Assembly: GCF_003131185.1 (NCBI RefSeq)
Contig: NZ_QFFU01000028.1
Span: forward strand, 26,125-90,124
Length of the DNA stretch: 64,000 nt
Direction of reading: 5' to 3'
Origin: Pseudomonas ovata
Lineage (GTDB): Bacteria; Pseudomonadota; Gammaproteobacteria; Pseudomonadales; Pseudomonadaceae
Shown here: positions 54,569 through 62,244 of the stretch, one piece after another
How the letters are laid out: every line of letters starts with the position of its first letter
Position numbering within the stretch: the stretch's first letter is position 1
Translations under genes and position numbers: made by a program
The notes under the pieces: model-generated
Told to the model about the DNA's origin: nothing
Seen by the model: only the letters and a program-made list of their open reading frames with translations
Databases searched by the model: none

Positions 54569-55756
54569 CTACCGATACAGGTCTGCCCGGGTCAGCGGCA
54601 GCGTATGCCCGCCATCGGGCAGCGGTTTGACGGTCAGGATCTGGTGCAGGTTGATCCAGCCCTTGGCAAAGGCATAGGCACAGCCAGCCAGGTACAAGCG
54701 CCAGATGCGCAGGCTGTGTTCCGCCACTTGCGCACGGGCCTGATCCAGGCGCGCTTCAAGACGGGCGCTCCATTGCTCCAGGGTCATGGCGTAGTGCAGG
54801 CGCAGGCTCTCGACATCGACCACTTCCAGCCCGGCCTCGCTCAGGTGGCCGCTGATGGTCGCCAGGTGCGGCAGCTCGCCATTGGGAAACACATAGCGGC
54901 CAATGAACTCACCCGCCCCGCGCCCGACCGGGCGGCCATCGGTATGCCGGGCGGTAATGCCGTGATTCATCACCAGCCCACCGGGCCGGACGGCGGCGAA
55001 CAGGCGCTGGCTGTACAGCGGCAGATTGGCGTGGCCAACGTGCTCGAACATACCGACGCTGACCACCTTGTCGAAACGGCCGTCCTGCGGCAGGTCGCGG
55101 TAGTCAAGCAGTTGCAGCTCGACCTGCGCCTGCAGGCCTTCGTCGGCCACTCGCTGCCGCGCCAGGTCCAGTTGCTCGCGGCTCAAGGTAATTCCCAGCA
55201 CCCGGGCGCCATACTCACGCGCAGCAAAGCGCGCCAGGCCACCCCAGCCACAACCGACATCGAGCAGGTACTCGCCGGGTTGCAAGCGCAACTTGCGGCA
55301 CAGGTGATCAAGCTTGTTGCGCTGCGCCTGATCAAGGTTTTCCTGGCCGGTCTTGAAGTAGGCGCAGGAATAGACCATGTCCTGATCAAGCCACAACTGG
55401 TAGAACGCATTGGAAAGGTCGTAGTGATAAGAGATCGAGGCGGCATCCAGGGAGGGGTCGTGGGCTGTACGCTCCAGCGGGGCATCATCGCCCTCCTCGG
55501 CACCCAGTGCTGTGGTCAGTTCATCGCACAGGCGCACCACTTCGGTGATAGGCCCTTCCAGCTCCAGCCGGCCTTCGACAAAGGCGCTGCCCAGCACATC
55601 GAGGCTGGGATGGGTCAGATCACTGATCAGTTGCGGGTCCTTGACCACGAGGGTGACCTGCGGCGACTCATCGAGCGCCAGCTCGTGTCCATCCCAAAAC
55701 TTGATACGCAGGGGTAAACGCAGGTTTTGCAGAGCCGACGCCAGTTGCAGGTTCAT
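54569..55756 (-). CDS. cfa: Cyclopropane-fatty-acyl-phospholipid synthase
   Basis: 395 residues. SAM-dependent methylene transfer to unsaturated acyl chains of membrane lipids. The SAM motif is LLDVGCGWGGLARFAA, and ISYHYDLSNAFYQLWLDQDM is the substrate-side motif. GGAGGA precedes the ATG at 55756 very well. The upstream DNA contains CTAGCCT, a possible sigma-S -10, which would fit stationary-phase induction of cfa genes, but I cannot verify it. Divergent from the ynb-like operon. Confidence 0.94.
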   Translation of the reverse strand: MNLQLASALQNLRLPLRIKFWDGHELALDESPQVTLVVKDPQLISDLTHPSLDVLGSAFVEGRLELEGPITEVVRLCDELTTALGAEEGDDAPLERTAHDPSLDAASISYHYDLSNAFYQLWLDQDMVYSCAYFKTGQENLDQAQRNKLDHLCRKLRLQPGEYLLDVGCGWGGLARFAAREYGARVLGITLSREQLDLARQRVADEGLQAQVELQLLDYRDLPQDGRFDKVVSVGMFEHVGHANLPLYSQRLFAAVRPGGLVMNHGITARHTDGRPVGRGAGEFIGRYVFPNGELPHLATISGHLSEAGLEVVDVESLRLHYAMTLEQWSARLEARLDQARAQVAEHSLRIWRLYLAGCAYAFAKGWINLHQILTVKPLPDGGHTLPLTRADLYR

Positions 55757-55982
55757 CTCGGTATCCTCCTTATCCACAAGGCCTGTCGCCAACAGGCTAG
55801 CGCATAAATCGACCTTGAAAAGTGTCTTCGGGCCAGTGGTTACAGGCGCCTGGCCACTATCAGCGGCGTGTCTCTGCGCCGTCAGAACAAGACCTGCATC
55901 ACGTTTTCCGTTACCCAACGCTGTACGAAAACGCCTCAGACGCCGATGATGCGCCAGACCTGCCTGACAAGGACGCACCCTC

Positions 55983-56600
55983 TTGATTTCGATCTACCAG
56001 CTCAAACCGCGCTTCCAGAACCTGTTGCGCCCTCTGGTGCAGCGCCTCTACGACAAGGGCATTACGGCCAATCAGGTGACCGTCGCGGCCTGCCTGGTGT
56101 CGCTGCTGGTGGGGGCCATCGTGGTTGCCGGCCTGCCGCATTACGCGGTATTTGCCCTGATTCCGCTGTGGATGATCGTGCGCATGGCCCTCAATGCCAT
56201 TGACGGCATGCTGGCCCGCGAGTTCGGCCAGCAGTCGCGGCTGGGGGCTTACCTCAACGAGTTGACCGATGTCATCGCCGACAGTGCGCTGTTTTTACCC
56301 TTCGCCCTGATCACCGGCGTCAGCCCGGCGCTGGTGGTGCTGGTCACGCTGCTGGCCGTGATCAGCGAATATGCCGGCGTACTGGGCACCATGGTCGGTG
56401 CAGCACGGCGCTACGACGGCCCCATGGGCAAGAGTGACCGGGCATTTATGTTCGGCGTGCTGGGTGCCGGCGTCGCCGCAGGTTTACTTGCCCCGACATG
56501 GATAAATCTGGTGCTGATCGTGGTCTCAGCCTTGCTGATCTACACCGTGGTCAACCGTGTGCGCCAGGGACTCGCGTCAATCAGCGAACCGACGCACTGA
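55983..56600 (+). CDS. ynbA: CDP-alcohol phosphatidyltransferase, YnbA-like
   Basis: 205 residues, TTG start with AGGA about nine bases upstream. Several membrane segments. The CDP-alcohol phosphatidyltransferase motif is DGMLARE at 74-80, G88 and D96, but two of the four metal/catalytic aspartates are asparagine: N71 in NAID and N92 in YLNELTD. Family knowledge: such enzymes transfer a phosphatidyl group from CDP-diacylglycerol to an alcohol. The asparagines mark a separate subfamily. First gene of the operon; the next gene starts 104 bp on. Confidence 0.85.
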   Translation: MISIYQLKPRFQNLLRPLVQRLYDKGITANQVTVAACLVSLLVGAIVVAGLPHYAVFALIPLWMIVRMALNAIDGMLAREFGQQSRLGAYLNELTDVIADSALFLPFALITGVSPALVVLVTLLAVISEYAGVLGTMVGAARRYDGPMGKSDRAFMFGVLGAGVAAGLLAPTWINLVLIVVSALLIYTVVNRVRQGLASISEPTH

Positions 56601-56704
56601 ATCTGCCCGGCGGCCGCCTGACGCCGGCCGTTTCGACGCACAGTCGAAGCGCCTCACCCGGCCGCCCTCCCCCCTCTCAAGTAGTTTTGGCAAAGGAACC
56701 CGCC

Positions 56705-58462
56705 ATGCGCGATGTGATCGCCCTGCACTTCAGTACCCACGATGGCGTCGAGTTGTTCTATCGACACTGGCCCGCCAGGAATGCGATGCCTGGCAGCACC
56801 CGCCAGGCCATCGTGCTGTTGCACCGCGGTCATGAGCATTCCGGGCGCATCGCGCACCTGGTCGAGGAACTCGACCTGCCGGGCTTTGACTTCTTTGCCT
56901 GGGATGCGCGGGGTCACGGCCAGTCACCGGGCGAGCGCGGCCATAGCCCAAGCTTTGCCACCAACGTGCGCGACCTGCAGACCTTCGTCGACCACATCGG
57001 TGCCAGCCACATGATCGACCCTGACAACATTGCCGTGGTCGCGCAGAGTGTCGGTGCCGTGATCGCCGCCACCTGGGCCCATGACTACGCCCCGAAAATC
57101 CGTGCCATGGTGCTGGCTTCCCCGGCGTTCGACATCAAGCTGTACGTGCCCTTTGCCCGCCAGGGCCTGGCCCTGATGCGCCGTATCAAGGGCAACTTCT
57201 TCGTCAACAGTTACGTCAAGTCGCGCTTTCTCACCCATGACCGGCTTCGCCAGGTCACCTACGACAGCGACCCGCTGATAGCCCGGGCCATTTCGGTCGA
57301 CGTGCTACTGGGCCTTTATGAGGCTGCCGAGCGCGTCGTGGCCGATGCCCAAGCGATCCAGGTGCCGACCCAGGTCTTGATCTCAGGCTCCGACTTCGTC
57401 GTGCATCGCGCCCCGCAAGAACGCTTCTTCGAGCGCTTGGGCTGCGCGCACAAAGAGAAACACGTACTGCCTGGTTTCTTCCATGACACCCTCGGCGAGC
57501 GTGATCGCGAGCAAGCCCTGGTGCGTATTCGCCGCTTTGTTACCCAGGCGTTCGAACGGCCATTGCAGTTGCCATCACTGCTCGACGCCGACCGCGTCGG
57601 CGCCACCTGTGCCGAAGCCGAAGTGCTGGCCGCGCCCCTGCCGCCGCGCTCGCTGCGCGGCCTGTACTGGCGCCTGACCCGCGCCGGGCTGAAGCTGGGC
57701 AGCCGCTTTTCCACGGGCGTGAAGCTGGGCTTCGACACCGGCTTCGACTCCGGCAGTACCCTGGACTACGTCTACCGCAATCAACCGACCGGGCAAGGTG
57801 GCCTGGGCCGGGCAATCGACCAGAACTACCTGCAGTCGATCGGCTGGAAAGGCATTCGCCAGCGCAAGGTGAACATTGAAGAACTGCTGCGCCTGGCCAT
57901 GCAGCGCCTGCATGAACAGCAGCGACCAGTGCGCATCGTCGACATCGCCGCCGGCCACGGACGCTACATTCTCGATGCGCTCAAGGGTGTCGAGCCGCGC
58001 CCCGAATCGATCCTGCTGCGTGACTACAGCGACCTTAACGTCAGCCAGGGCAGCGCACTGATCGAACAACTGGACCTGGACGACATCGCCCGCTTCATCA
58101 AGGCCGATGCCTTTGACAAGGCAGACCTGGCGGCCATCGAGCCCAAGCCGACCCTGGCGGTGGTCTCGGGCCTGTACGAACTGTTCGCCAGCAACCAGCT
58201 GGTCGGTGATTCGCTGGCCGGGCTGGCCGAGGCCGTCGAGCCCGGCGGCTACCTGGTGTACACCGGCCAGCCCTGGCACCCGCAACTGGAACTGATTGCC
58301 CGTGCCCTGACCAGCCATCGCGCCGGCCAGGCGTGGGTAATGCGTCGGCGCACCCAGGCGGAAATGGACCAGTTGGTGGAGGCAGCCGGTTTCCGCAAGA
58401 TCACCCAGCGCATCGACGAATGGGGCATCTTCAGTGTGTCCATCGCGCAACGCCTGCCGTGA
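56705..58462 (+). CDS. ynbC: Alpha/beta hydrolase - methyltransferase fusion, YnbC-like
   Basis: 585 residues. Residues 1-300 are an alpha/beta hydrolase (LLHRGHEHSGR, WDARGHGQSPGERGH) with the nucleophile elbow AQSVG at 113-117, where the usual first glycine is alanine. Residues 300-585 are a class I SAM methyltransferase with VDIAAGHGRY at 412-421. AAAGGAA lies upstream of the ATG. It overlaps the next gene by four bases. The pair of enzyme domains suggests hydrolysis and methylation of a lipid or lipid-linked intermediate. The function is not established. Confidence 0.87.
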   Translation: MRDVIALHFSTHDGVELFYRHWPARNAMPGSTRQAIVLLHRGHEHSGRIAHLVEELDLPGFDFFAWDARGHGQSPGERGHSPSFATNVRDLQTFVDHIGASHMIDPDNIAVVAQSVGAVIAATWAHDYAPKIRAMVLASPAFDIKLYVPFARQGLALMRRIKGNFFVNSYVKSRFLTHDRLRQVTYDSDPLIARAISVDVLLGLYEAAERVVADAQAIQVPTQVLISGSDFVVHRAPQERFFERLGCAHKEKHVLPGFFHDTLGERDREQALVRIRRFVTQAFERPLQLPSLLDADRVGATCAEAEVLAAPLPPRSLRGLYWRLTRAGLKLGSRFSTGVKLGFDTGFDSGSTLDYVYRNQPTGQGGLGRAIDQNYLQSIGWKGIRQRKVNIEELLRLAMQRLHEQQRPVRIVDIAAGHGRYILDALKGVEPRPESILLRDYSDLNVSQGSALIEQLDLDDIARFIKADAFDKADLAAIEPKPTLAVVSGLYELFASNQLVGDSLAGLAEAVEPGGYLVYTGQPWHPQLELIARALTSHRAGQAWVMRRRTQAEMDQLVEAAGFRKITQRIDEWGIFSVSIAQRLP

Positions 58463-59796
58463 GCGGCCTGCGCGAGCCAGGCCTGTGGAAACGCGCCGTG
58501 GTCTGGTTGCTGTGCCTGGCGCCGTTGTTCTTCGGCACCTACGGGTTTGCCACCTGGTACACCTCACAACGTGACGATGTCGGCACGCTGGTGTTCGCCT
58601 GGGAAAGCCACATGCCGTTCTGGGCCTGGACCATCGTGCCCTACTGGTCCATCGACCTGCTGTACGGGCTTTCACTGCTGGCGTGCCTGACACGCCGGCA
58701 CCTGGACACTCATGCGCTGCGCCTGCTCAGTGCGCAGTTGCTGGCGGTCAGTTGCTTTCTGTTATGGCCGCTGCGCTTTACCTTCGAGCGCCCGGAAATG
58801 GACGGCGTGTTCGGCTGGCTGTTTGCGGTGCTGGCCGGGTTCGACAAGCCCTTCAACCAGGCGCCGTCGCTGCACATCGCCTTGCTGGTGATCCTGTGGG
58901 TGTGCTTCGAGCGTTATGCACGGGTGTTTCACAGCGCCTGGCGCTGGCTGCTGCACGGCTGGTTCGCGCTGATCGGCGTGTCGGTGCTGACCACCTGGCA
59001 GCATCACTTCATCGACCTGCCCACCGGCGCGCTGGCCGGCTGGCTGTGCGTCTGGCTATGGCCCGACGAAGGCCGCAGCCCGCTGCTCAGTGCCCGACTG
59101 ACGCGCACCCCGGCGCGACTGAGGCTGGCGTTGTATTACGCCGTGGGCGCGACGCTGCTGGCCTTGCCGGCGTTCACACTGGGCGGCGGCTGGCTGTGGT
59201 TGCTGTGGCCGGCGTTATCGTTGGCGCTGGTGGCACTCAATTACCTGTTGTTCGATGCCCAGGGCTTTCAGAAACGCAGCGACGGCAGCCTGACGCCGGC
59301 AGCTCGCTGGCTGCTGGCACCGTACCTGCTCGCAGCGTGGTTCAATTCCCGTTGGTGGACACGCAAGCACCCGCAGGCTGACCTTGTGCTGGACAACGTC
59401 TGGCTGGGCCGCGTGCCGGGTCGTCACCCCACGCAAGCCTTCGACGCCATCGTCGACCTGTGCGCCGAGCTACCGGCAACGGTCGGCGAGCGTGCCTATC
59501 GCAGCCTGCCGCAGCTCGACCTGATTGCCCCGAGCGCGGCGCAATGCCTGGCCGCCGCCCAGGCCATCGAGGCCCTGCGCCCGGCCGGTCCCTTGCTGGT
59601 GTGCTGTGCATTGGGGTATTCGCGCAGTGCCACGGCGGTGGCCGCCTGGCTGCTGTACACCGGTCGGGCCGGCTCGGTGGACCAGGCCATCGACCGGCTG
59701 CGCCAGGCGCGCCCGGGCATTGTCCTGCACGCCGAGCACCGACAGGCATTGGGCGAGTTACAACCGATGCCGCAACAGCGCGAGTGCAGCGTATGA
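58459..59796 (+). CDS. ynbD: PAP2 - dual-specificity phosphatase fusion, YnbD-like
   Basis: 445 residues. GTG start overlapping the previous stop by four bases. The N-terminal half has about seven membrane helices with PAP2-like motifs: PSLH at 136-139 and HHFID at 182-186. The C-terminal domain has a dual-specificity phosphatase P-loop CCALGYSRS at 382-390, with C383 and R389 as the Cx5R pair. The combination suggests removal of phosphate from a lipid phosphate, as in phosphatidylglycerophosphate phosphatase of PTPMT1 type. Its 3' end overlaps the next start by four bases. Confidence 0.87.
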   Translation: MSGLREPGLWKRAVVWLLCLAPLFFGTYGFATWYTSQRDDVGTLVFAWESHMPFWAWTIVPYWSIDLLYGLSLLACLTRRHLDTHALRLLSAQLLAVSCFLLWPLRFTFERPEMDGVFGWLFAVLAGFDKPFNQAPSLHIALLVILWVCFERYARVFHSAWRWLLHGWFALIGVSVLTTWQHHFIDLPTGALAGWLCVWLWPDEGRSPLLSARLTRTPARLRLALYYAVGATLLALPAFTLGGGWLWLLWPALSLALVALNYLLFDAQGFQKRSDGSLTPAARWLLAPYLLAAWFNSRWWTRKHPQADLVLDNVWLGRVPGRHPTQAFDAIVDLCAELPATVGERAYRSLPQLDLIAPSAAQCLAAAQAIEALRPAGPLLVCCALGYSRSATAVAAWLLYTGRAGSVDQAIDRLRQARPGIVLHAEHRQALGELQPMPQQRECSV

Positions 59797-60236
59797 GCGC
59801 AGACATGCAGTTGCACGTCGTAGCCAGCCTGCTGCGCCGTGGCCGGACGCTGGATAATCTGTCCACCGGGTTTACGCTGTTAAGCCTGGCCGTCGGCATG
59901 CTGCAGCTGTGGATCACCGCCATGCCCCTGCTCACGGTATGGCTGGGCGCGCTGGTGCTGCTGGGCCTGATTGAAAAGTACTACGCCATGCGCGTCGCGC
60001 TCGACGCCGACCTGTTTCATCGCGTGGGCCGTGATGCCCGGCCATTGCCTGAGGCCACCCTGGCACTGGATCAGGCTCTGGTCTCTCTCGGCCTGCAGCC
60101 TGCCGACAAGGCGGGTCGCCCCTGGGCGGTACGCAGTCAGGGCGCGCTTCGGTTGTTGCGTCGACAGCTGATCCTGGTTGTCGTGCAGCTGCTGGTGCTG
60201 CTCATCCCTCTGCTGGTCTTCCCCTTGCTTCATTGA
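59793..60236 (+). CDS. Small membrane protein of the ynb-like operon
   Basis: 147 residues. Start ATG overlaps the ynbD-like stop as ATGA. Two hydrophobic segments are near the start (GFTLLSLAVGMLQLWI, MPLLTVWLGALVLLGL) and one at the C-terminus (LILVVVQLLVLLIPLLVFPL). The middle is soluble. No recognisable domain. Its coupling to the lipid genes suggests a membrane partner. It has no counterpart in the E. coli ynbABCD set as I know it. Confidence 0.75.
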   Translation: MSADMQLHVVASLLRRGRTLDNLSTGFTLLSLAVGMLQLWITAMPLLTVWLGALVLLGLIEKYYAMRVALDADLFHRVGRDARPLPEATLALDQALVSLGLQPADKAGRPWAVRSQGALRLLRRQLILVVVQLLVLLIPLLVFPLLH

Positions 60237-60246
60237 AGGAATCGTC

Positions 60247-60864
60247 ATGTTCGAATCAGTGGTTGCCACACTCATTACCGCCGGTGCGCGCAGCGTCACC
60301 GGCGCCCGCAGTCTGTGGCTGGGCTGCACGCCGGAACCGGTGCAGCGGATCTATTACGCCAACCACAGCAGCCACGGCGACTTCGTGCTGCTCTGGGCCT
60401 CGTTGCCGCGCCACTTGCGCAGCTTCACCCGCCCGGTCGCCGGTGCCGATTACTGGCAGTCCGGAGCCTTGCGCCGCTACATCATCAATAACGTGTTCGA
60501 CGGCGTGCTGGTCGACCGTCAGCGTACCGATGAACAGAGCAACCCGCTGCAACCGATGATCGACGCCCTGCAGCTGGGGCATTCGCTGATCATCTTTCCC
60601 GAGGGCACGCGCAACCCGGACGAAGGCCTGCTGCCGTTCAAGAGCGGCCTTTACCACCTGGCCAAGAGTTATCCCCAGGCTGAACTGGTGCCGGTATGGA
60701 TTTCCAACCTCAACCGGGTCATGCCCAAGGGACGCTTCCTGCCGTTGCCGCTGTTGTGCACCACCAGTTTCGGTGCGCCGTTGCGCCTGGAAGAAGACGA
60801 AACCAAAGAGCATTTTCTCGCCCGCAGCCGTGAAGCGCTGCTGGCCATGGGGGCGGAGCAGTAA
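60247..60864 (+). CDS. PlsC-type lysophospholipid acyltransferase
   Basis: 205 residues. Glycerolipid acyltransferase motifs are NHSSHGD at 39-45 (H40, D45) and FPEGTRNP from 117. It should acylate 1-acyl-glycerol-3-phosphate or a related lipid. GAAGGAA precedes the ATG. It begins 10 bp after the preceding gene and its stop overlaps the next start by one base. Shorter than E. coli PlsC and different from the housekeeping enzyme. Confidence 0.88.
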   Translation: MFESVVATLITAGARSVTGARSLWLGCTPEPVQRIYYANHSSHGDFVLLWASLPRHLRSFTRPVAGADYWQSGALRRYIINNVFDGVLVDRQRTDEQSNPLQPMIDALQLGHSLIIFPEGTRNPDEGLLPFKSGLYHLAKSYPQAELVPVWISNLNRVMPKGRFLPLPLLCTTSFGAPLRLEEDETKEHFLARSREALLAMGAEQ

Positions 60865-61796
60865 TGATGGAGAACCAGACTCAACTGTTGTTCATGGGCA
60901 TAGGCGTCATCCTGCTGCTGGCCTCGGTGGTCGGCTATGTGCTCAAGCTCAAGGCCCGTGGCCCGCACGCGGTGATCGACAACCTCAACGCCCGCATCAA
61001 CGCCTGGTGGGTGATGGTGCTGGTCATCGGTGCCGCGTTCTGGCTCGGGCATACGGCGGTGATCCTGCTGTTCTACGCGGTGTCGTTCTATGCGCTGCGT
61101 GAGTTCCTGACCCTCACCCCGACCCGGCGCAGCGACTACCCGGCCCTGGTGGCGGCGTTCTATGTGGCCCTGCCGTTGCAGTACGTGCTGATCTCGATGA
61201 AGTGGTACGGCCTGTTCTCGATCTTCATCCCGGTGTACGTGTTCCTGCTGCTGCCGATCCTGGCGTCGCTGGGCGGCGACACCAAGAACTTCCTGGAGCG
61301 TGCCTCCAAAGTCCAGTGGGGTTTGATGATTGCGGTGTTCTGCGTGTCCTACGTGCCAGCCCTGCTGACCCTGGACATTCCGGGCTACGAAGGCCGCCAC
61401 CTGCTGCTGATCGCCTGGCTGGTGATCGTCGTGCAGCTGTCGGATGTCTTGCAGTACGTGTGCGGCAAGCTGTTCGGCAAGCGCAAGATCGCCCCCAACC
61501 TGTCGCCGTCCAAGACCGTCGAAGGCTTTGTCGGCGGCCTTGCCCTGGCCTCGATGATCGGCGCCGCCTTGTGGTGGATCACCCCGTTCAATGCCTTGCA
61601 GGCGCTGGCCATTGCCGTGCTCATCAACCTGCTGGGCTTTGCCGGCGGCATCGTGATGTCCGCCATCAAGCGCGACCGTGGCGTGAAGGACTGGGGCCAC
61701 ATGATCGAAGGCCACGGCGGCATGCTCGACCGCCTCGACTCGGTGTGCTTCGCCGCCCCGATCTTCTTCCACCTGGTGCGCTACTGGTGGACCTGA
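60864..61796 (+). CDS. ynbB: Phosphatidate cytidylyltransferase, YnbB/CdsA-like
   Basis: 310 residues with about eight membrane segments. The CdsA signature is complete at 266-292: SAIKRDRGVKDWG, then GHGGMLDRLD. It converts phosphatidate and CTP to CDP-diacylglycerol, the substrate of the YnbA-like enzyme. Two consecutive ATG codons form the start. It is the last gene of the operon. Together with the acyltransferase and CDP-alcohol transferase it makes a complete phospholipid pathway. Confidence 0.92.
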   Translation: MMENQTQLLFMGIGVILLLASVVGYVLKLKARGPHAVIDNLNARINAWWVMVLVIGAAFWLGHTAVILLFYAVSFYALREFLTLTPTRRSDYPALVAAFYVALPLQYVLISMKWYGLFSIFIPVYVFLLLPILASLGGDTKNFLERASKVQWGLMIAVFCVSYVPALLTLDIPGYEGRHLLLIAWLVIVVQLSDVLQYVCGKLFGKRKIAPNLSPSKTVEGFVGGLALASMIGAALWWITPFNALQALAIAVLINLLGFAGGIVMSAIKRDRGVKDWGHMIEGHGGMLDRLDSVCFAAPIFFHLVRYWWT

Positions 61797-62244
61797 AACC
61801 CGTGGGAGGTGGGCTCTGCTCCGGGCGGCGATCCGACGATGAGGCCGGCAAGGCCCCTACCCCTGCTGCGCCTGTCACGCAGCCATCGCCAGCAGAGCTG
61901 CCTGCCACAGGTTCGTGTGCAGGCTGATTGAGCGGCATCGGCCGCCCCGGCAAAATGGTTGCGGAATATTGCAGCATTTTGCCTTCACTCAGCGGCCCGC
62001 TGCCCTGTTGCCAGGCCCTGTACAGCTTTGCAACCGGTGCCGGGCCGCGTTCCAGAGCCTTTGTCATAAGCGGCAGGCACCTGAATCAACGCCGCGCCAG
62101 ATAACGGACACCACGCCTTTCTCAAGTTTTTTTCGAACCGCATCTCGTCTTTGTTATCTGTTGTGGGTAGTTTGCGTTCGGCAAGGAGTCGTTGGCGCGC
62201 TTTTTTGTGCAGGACGCACGGAATTACTTAGAGGCTTCACGTTT
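61797..62244. other. Non-coding region upstream of opgD
   Basis: No gene is supported. It holds an inverted REP pair (61802-61910), a hairpin with the 8-bp stem GCAAAATG/CATTTTGC at 61950-61982 that may end the ynb operon, and the opgD promoter and 5' region at 62090-62244 with T-runs. The long leader and AT-rich stretches suggest regulation, but I cannot place elements. Confidence 0.5.
61802..61910. repeat. REP pair (GTGGGAGG family)
   Basis: Left unit GTGGGAGGTGGGCTCTGCTC followed by GGGCGGCGATCCGACGATGA; the right unit runs CATCGCCAGCAGAGCTGCCTG plus CCACAG, in inverted orientation. The left half matches 11809-11849 closely. Confidence 0.65.

Noticed and set aside
55770..55778. Perfect DnaA box TTATCCACA in the cfa leader
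   Set aside because: A single 9-mer is expected by chance about once in a few windows of this size; there is no cluster around it.
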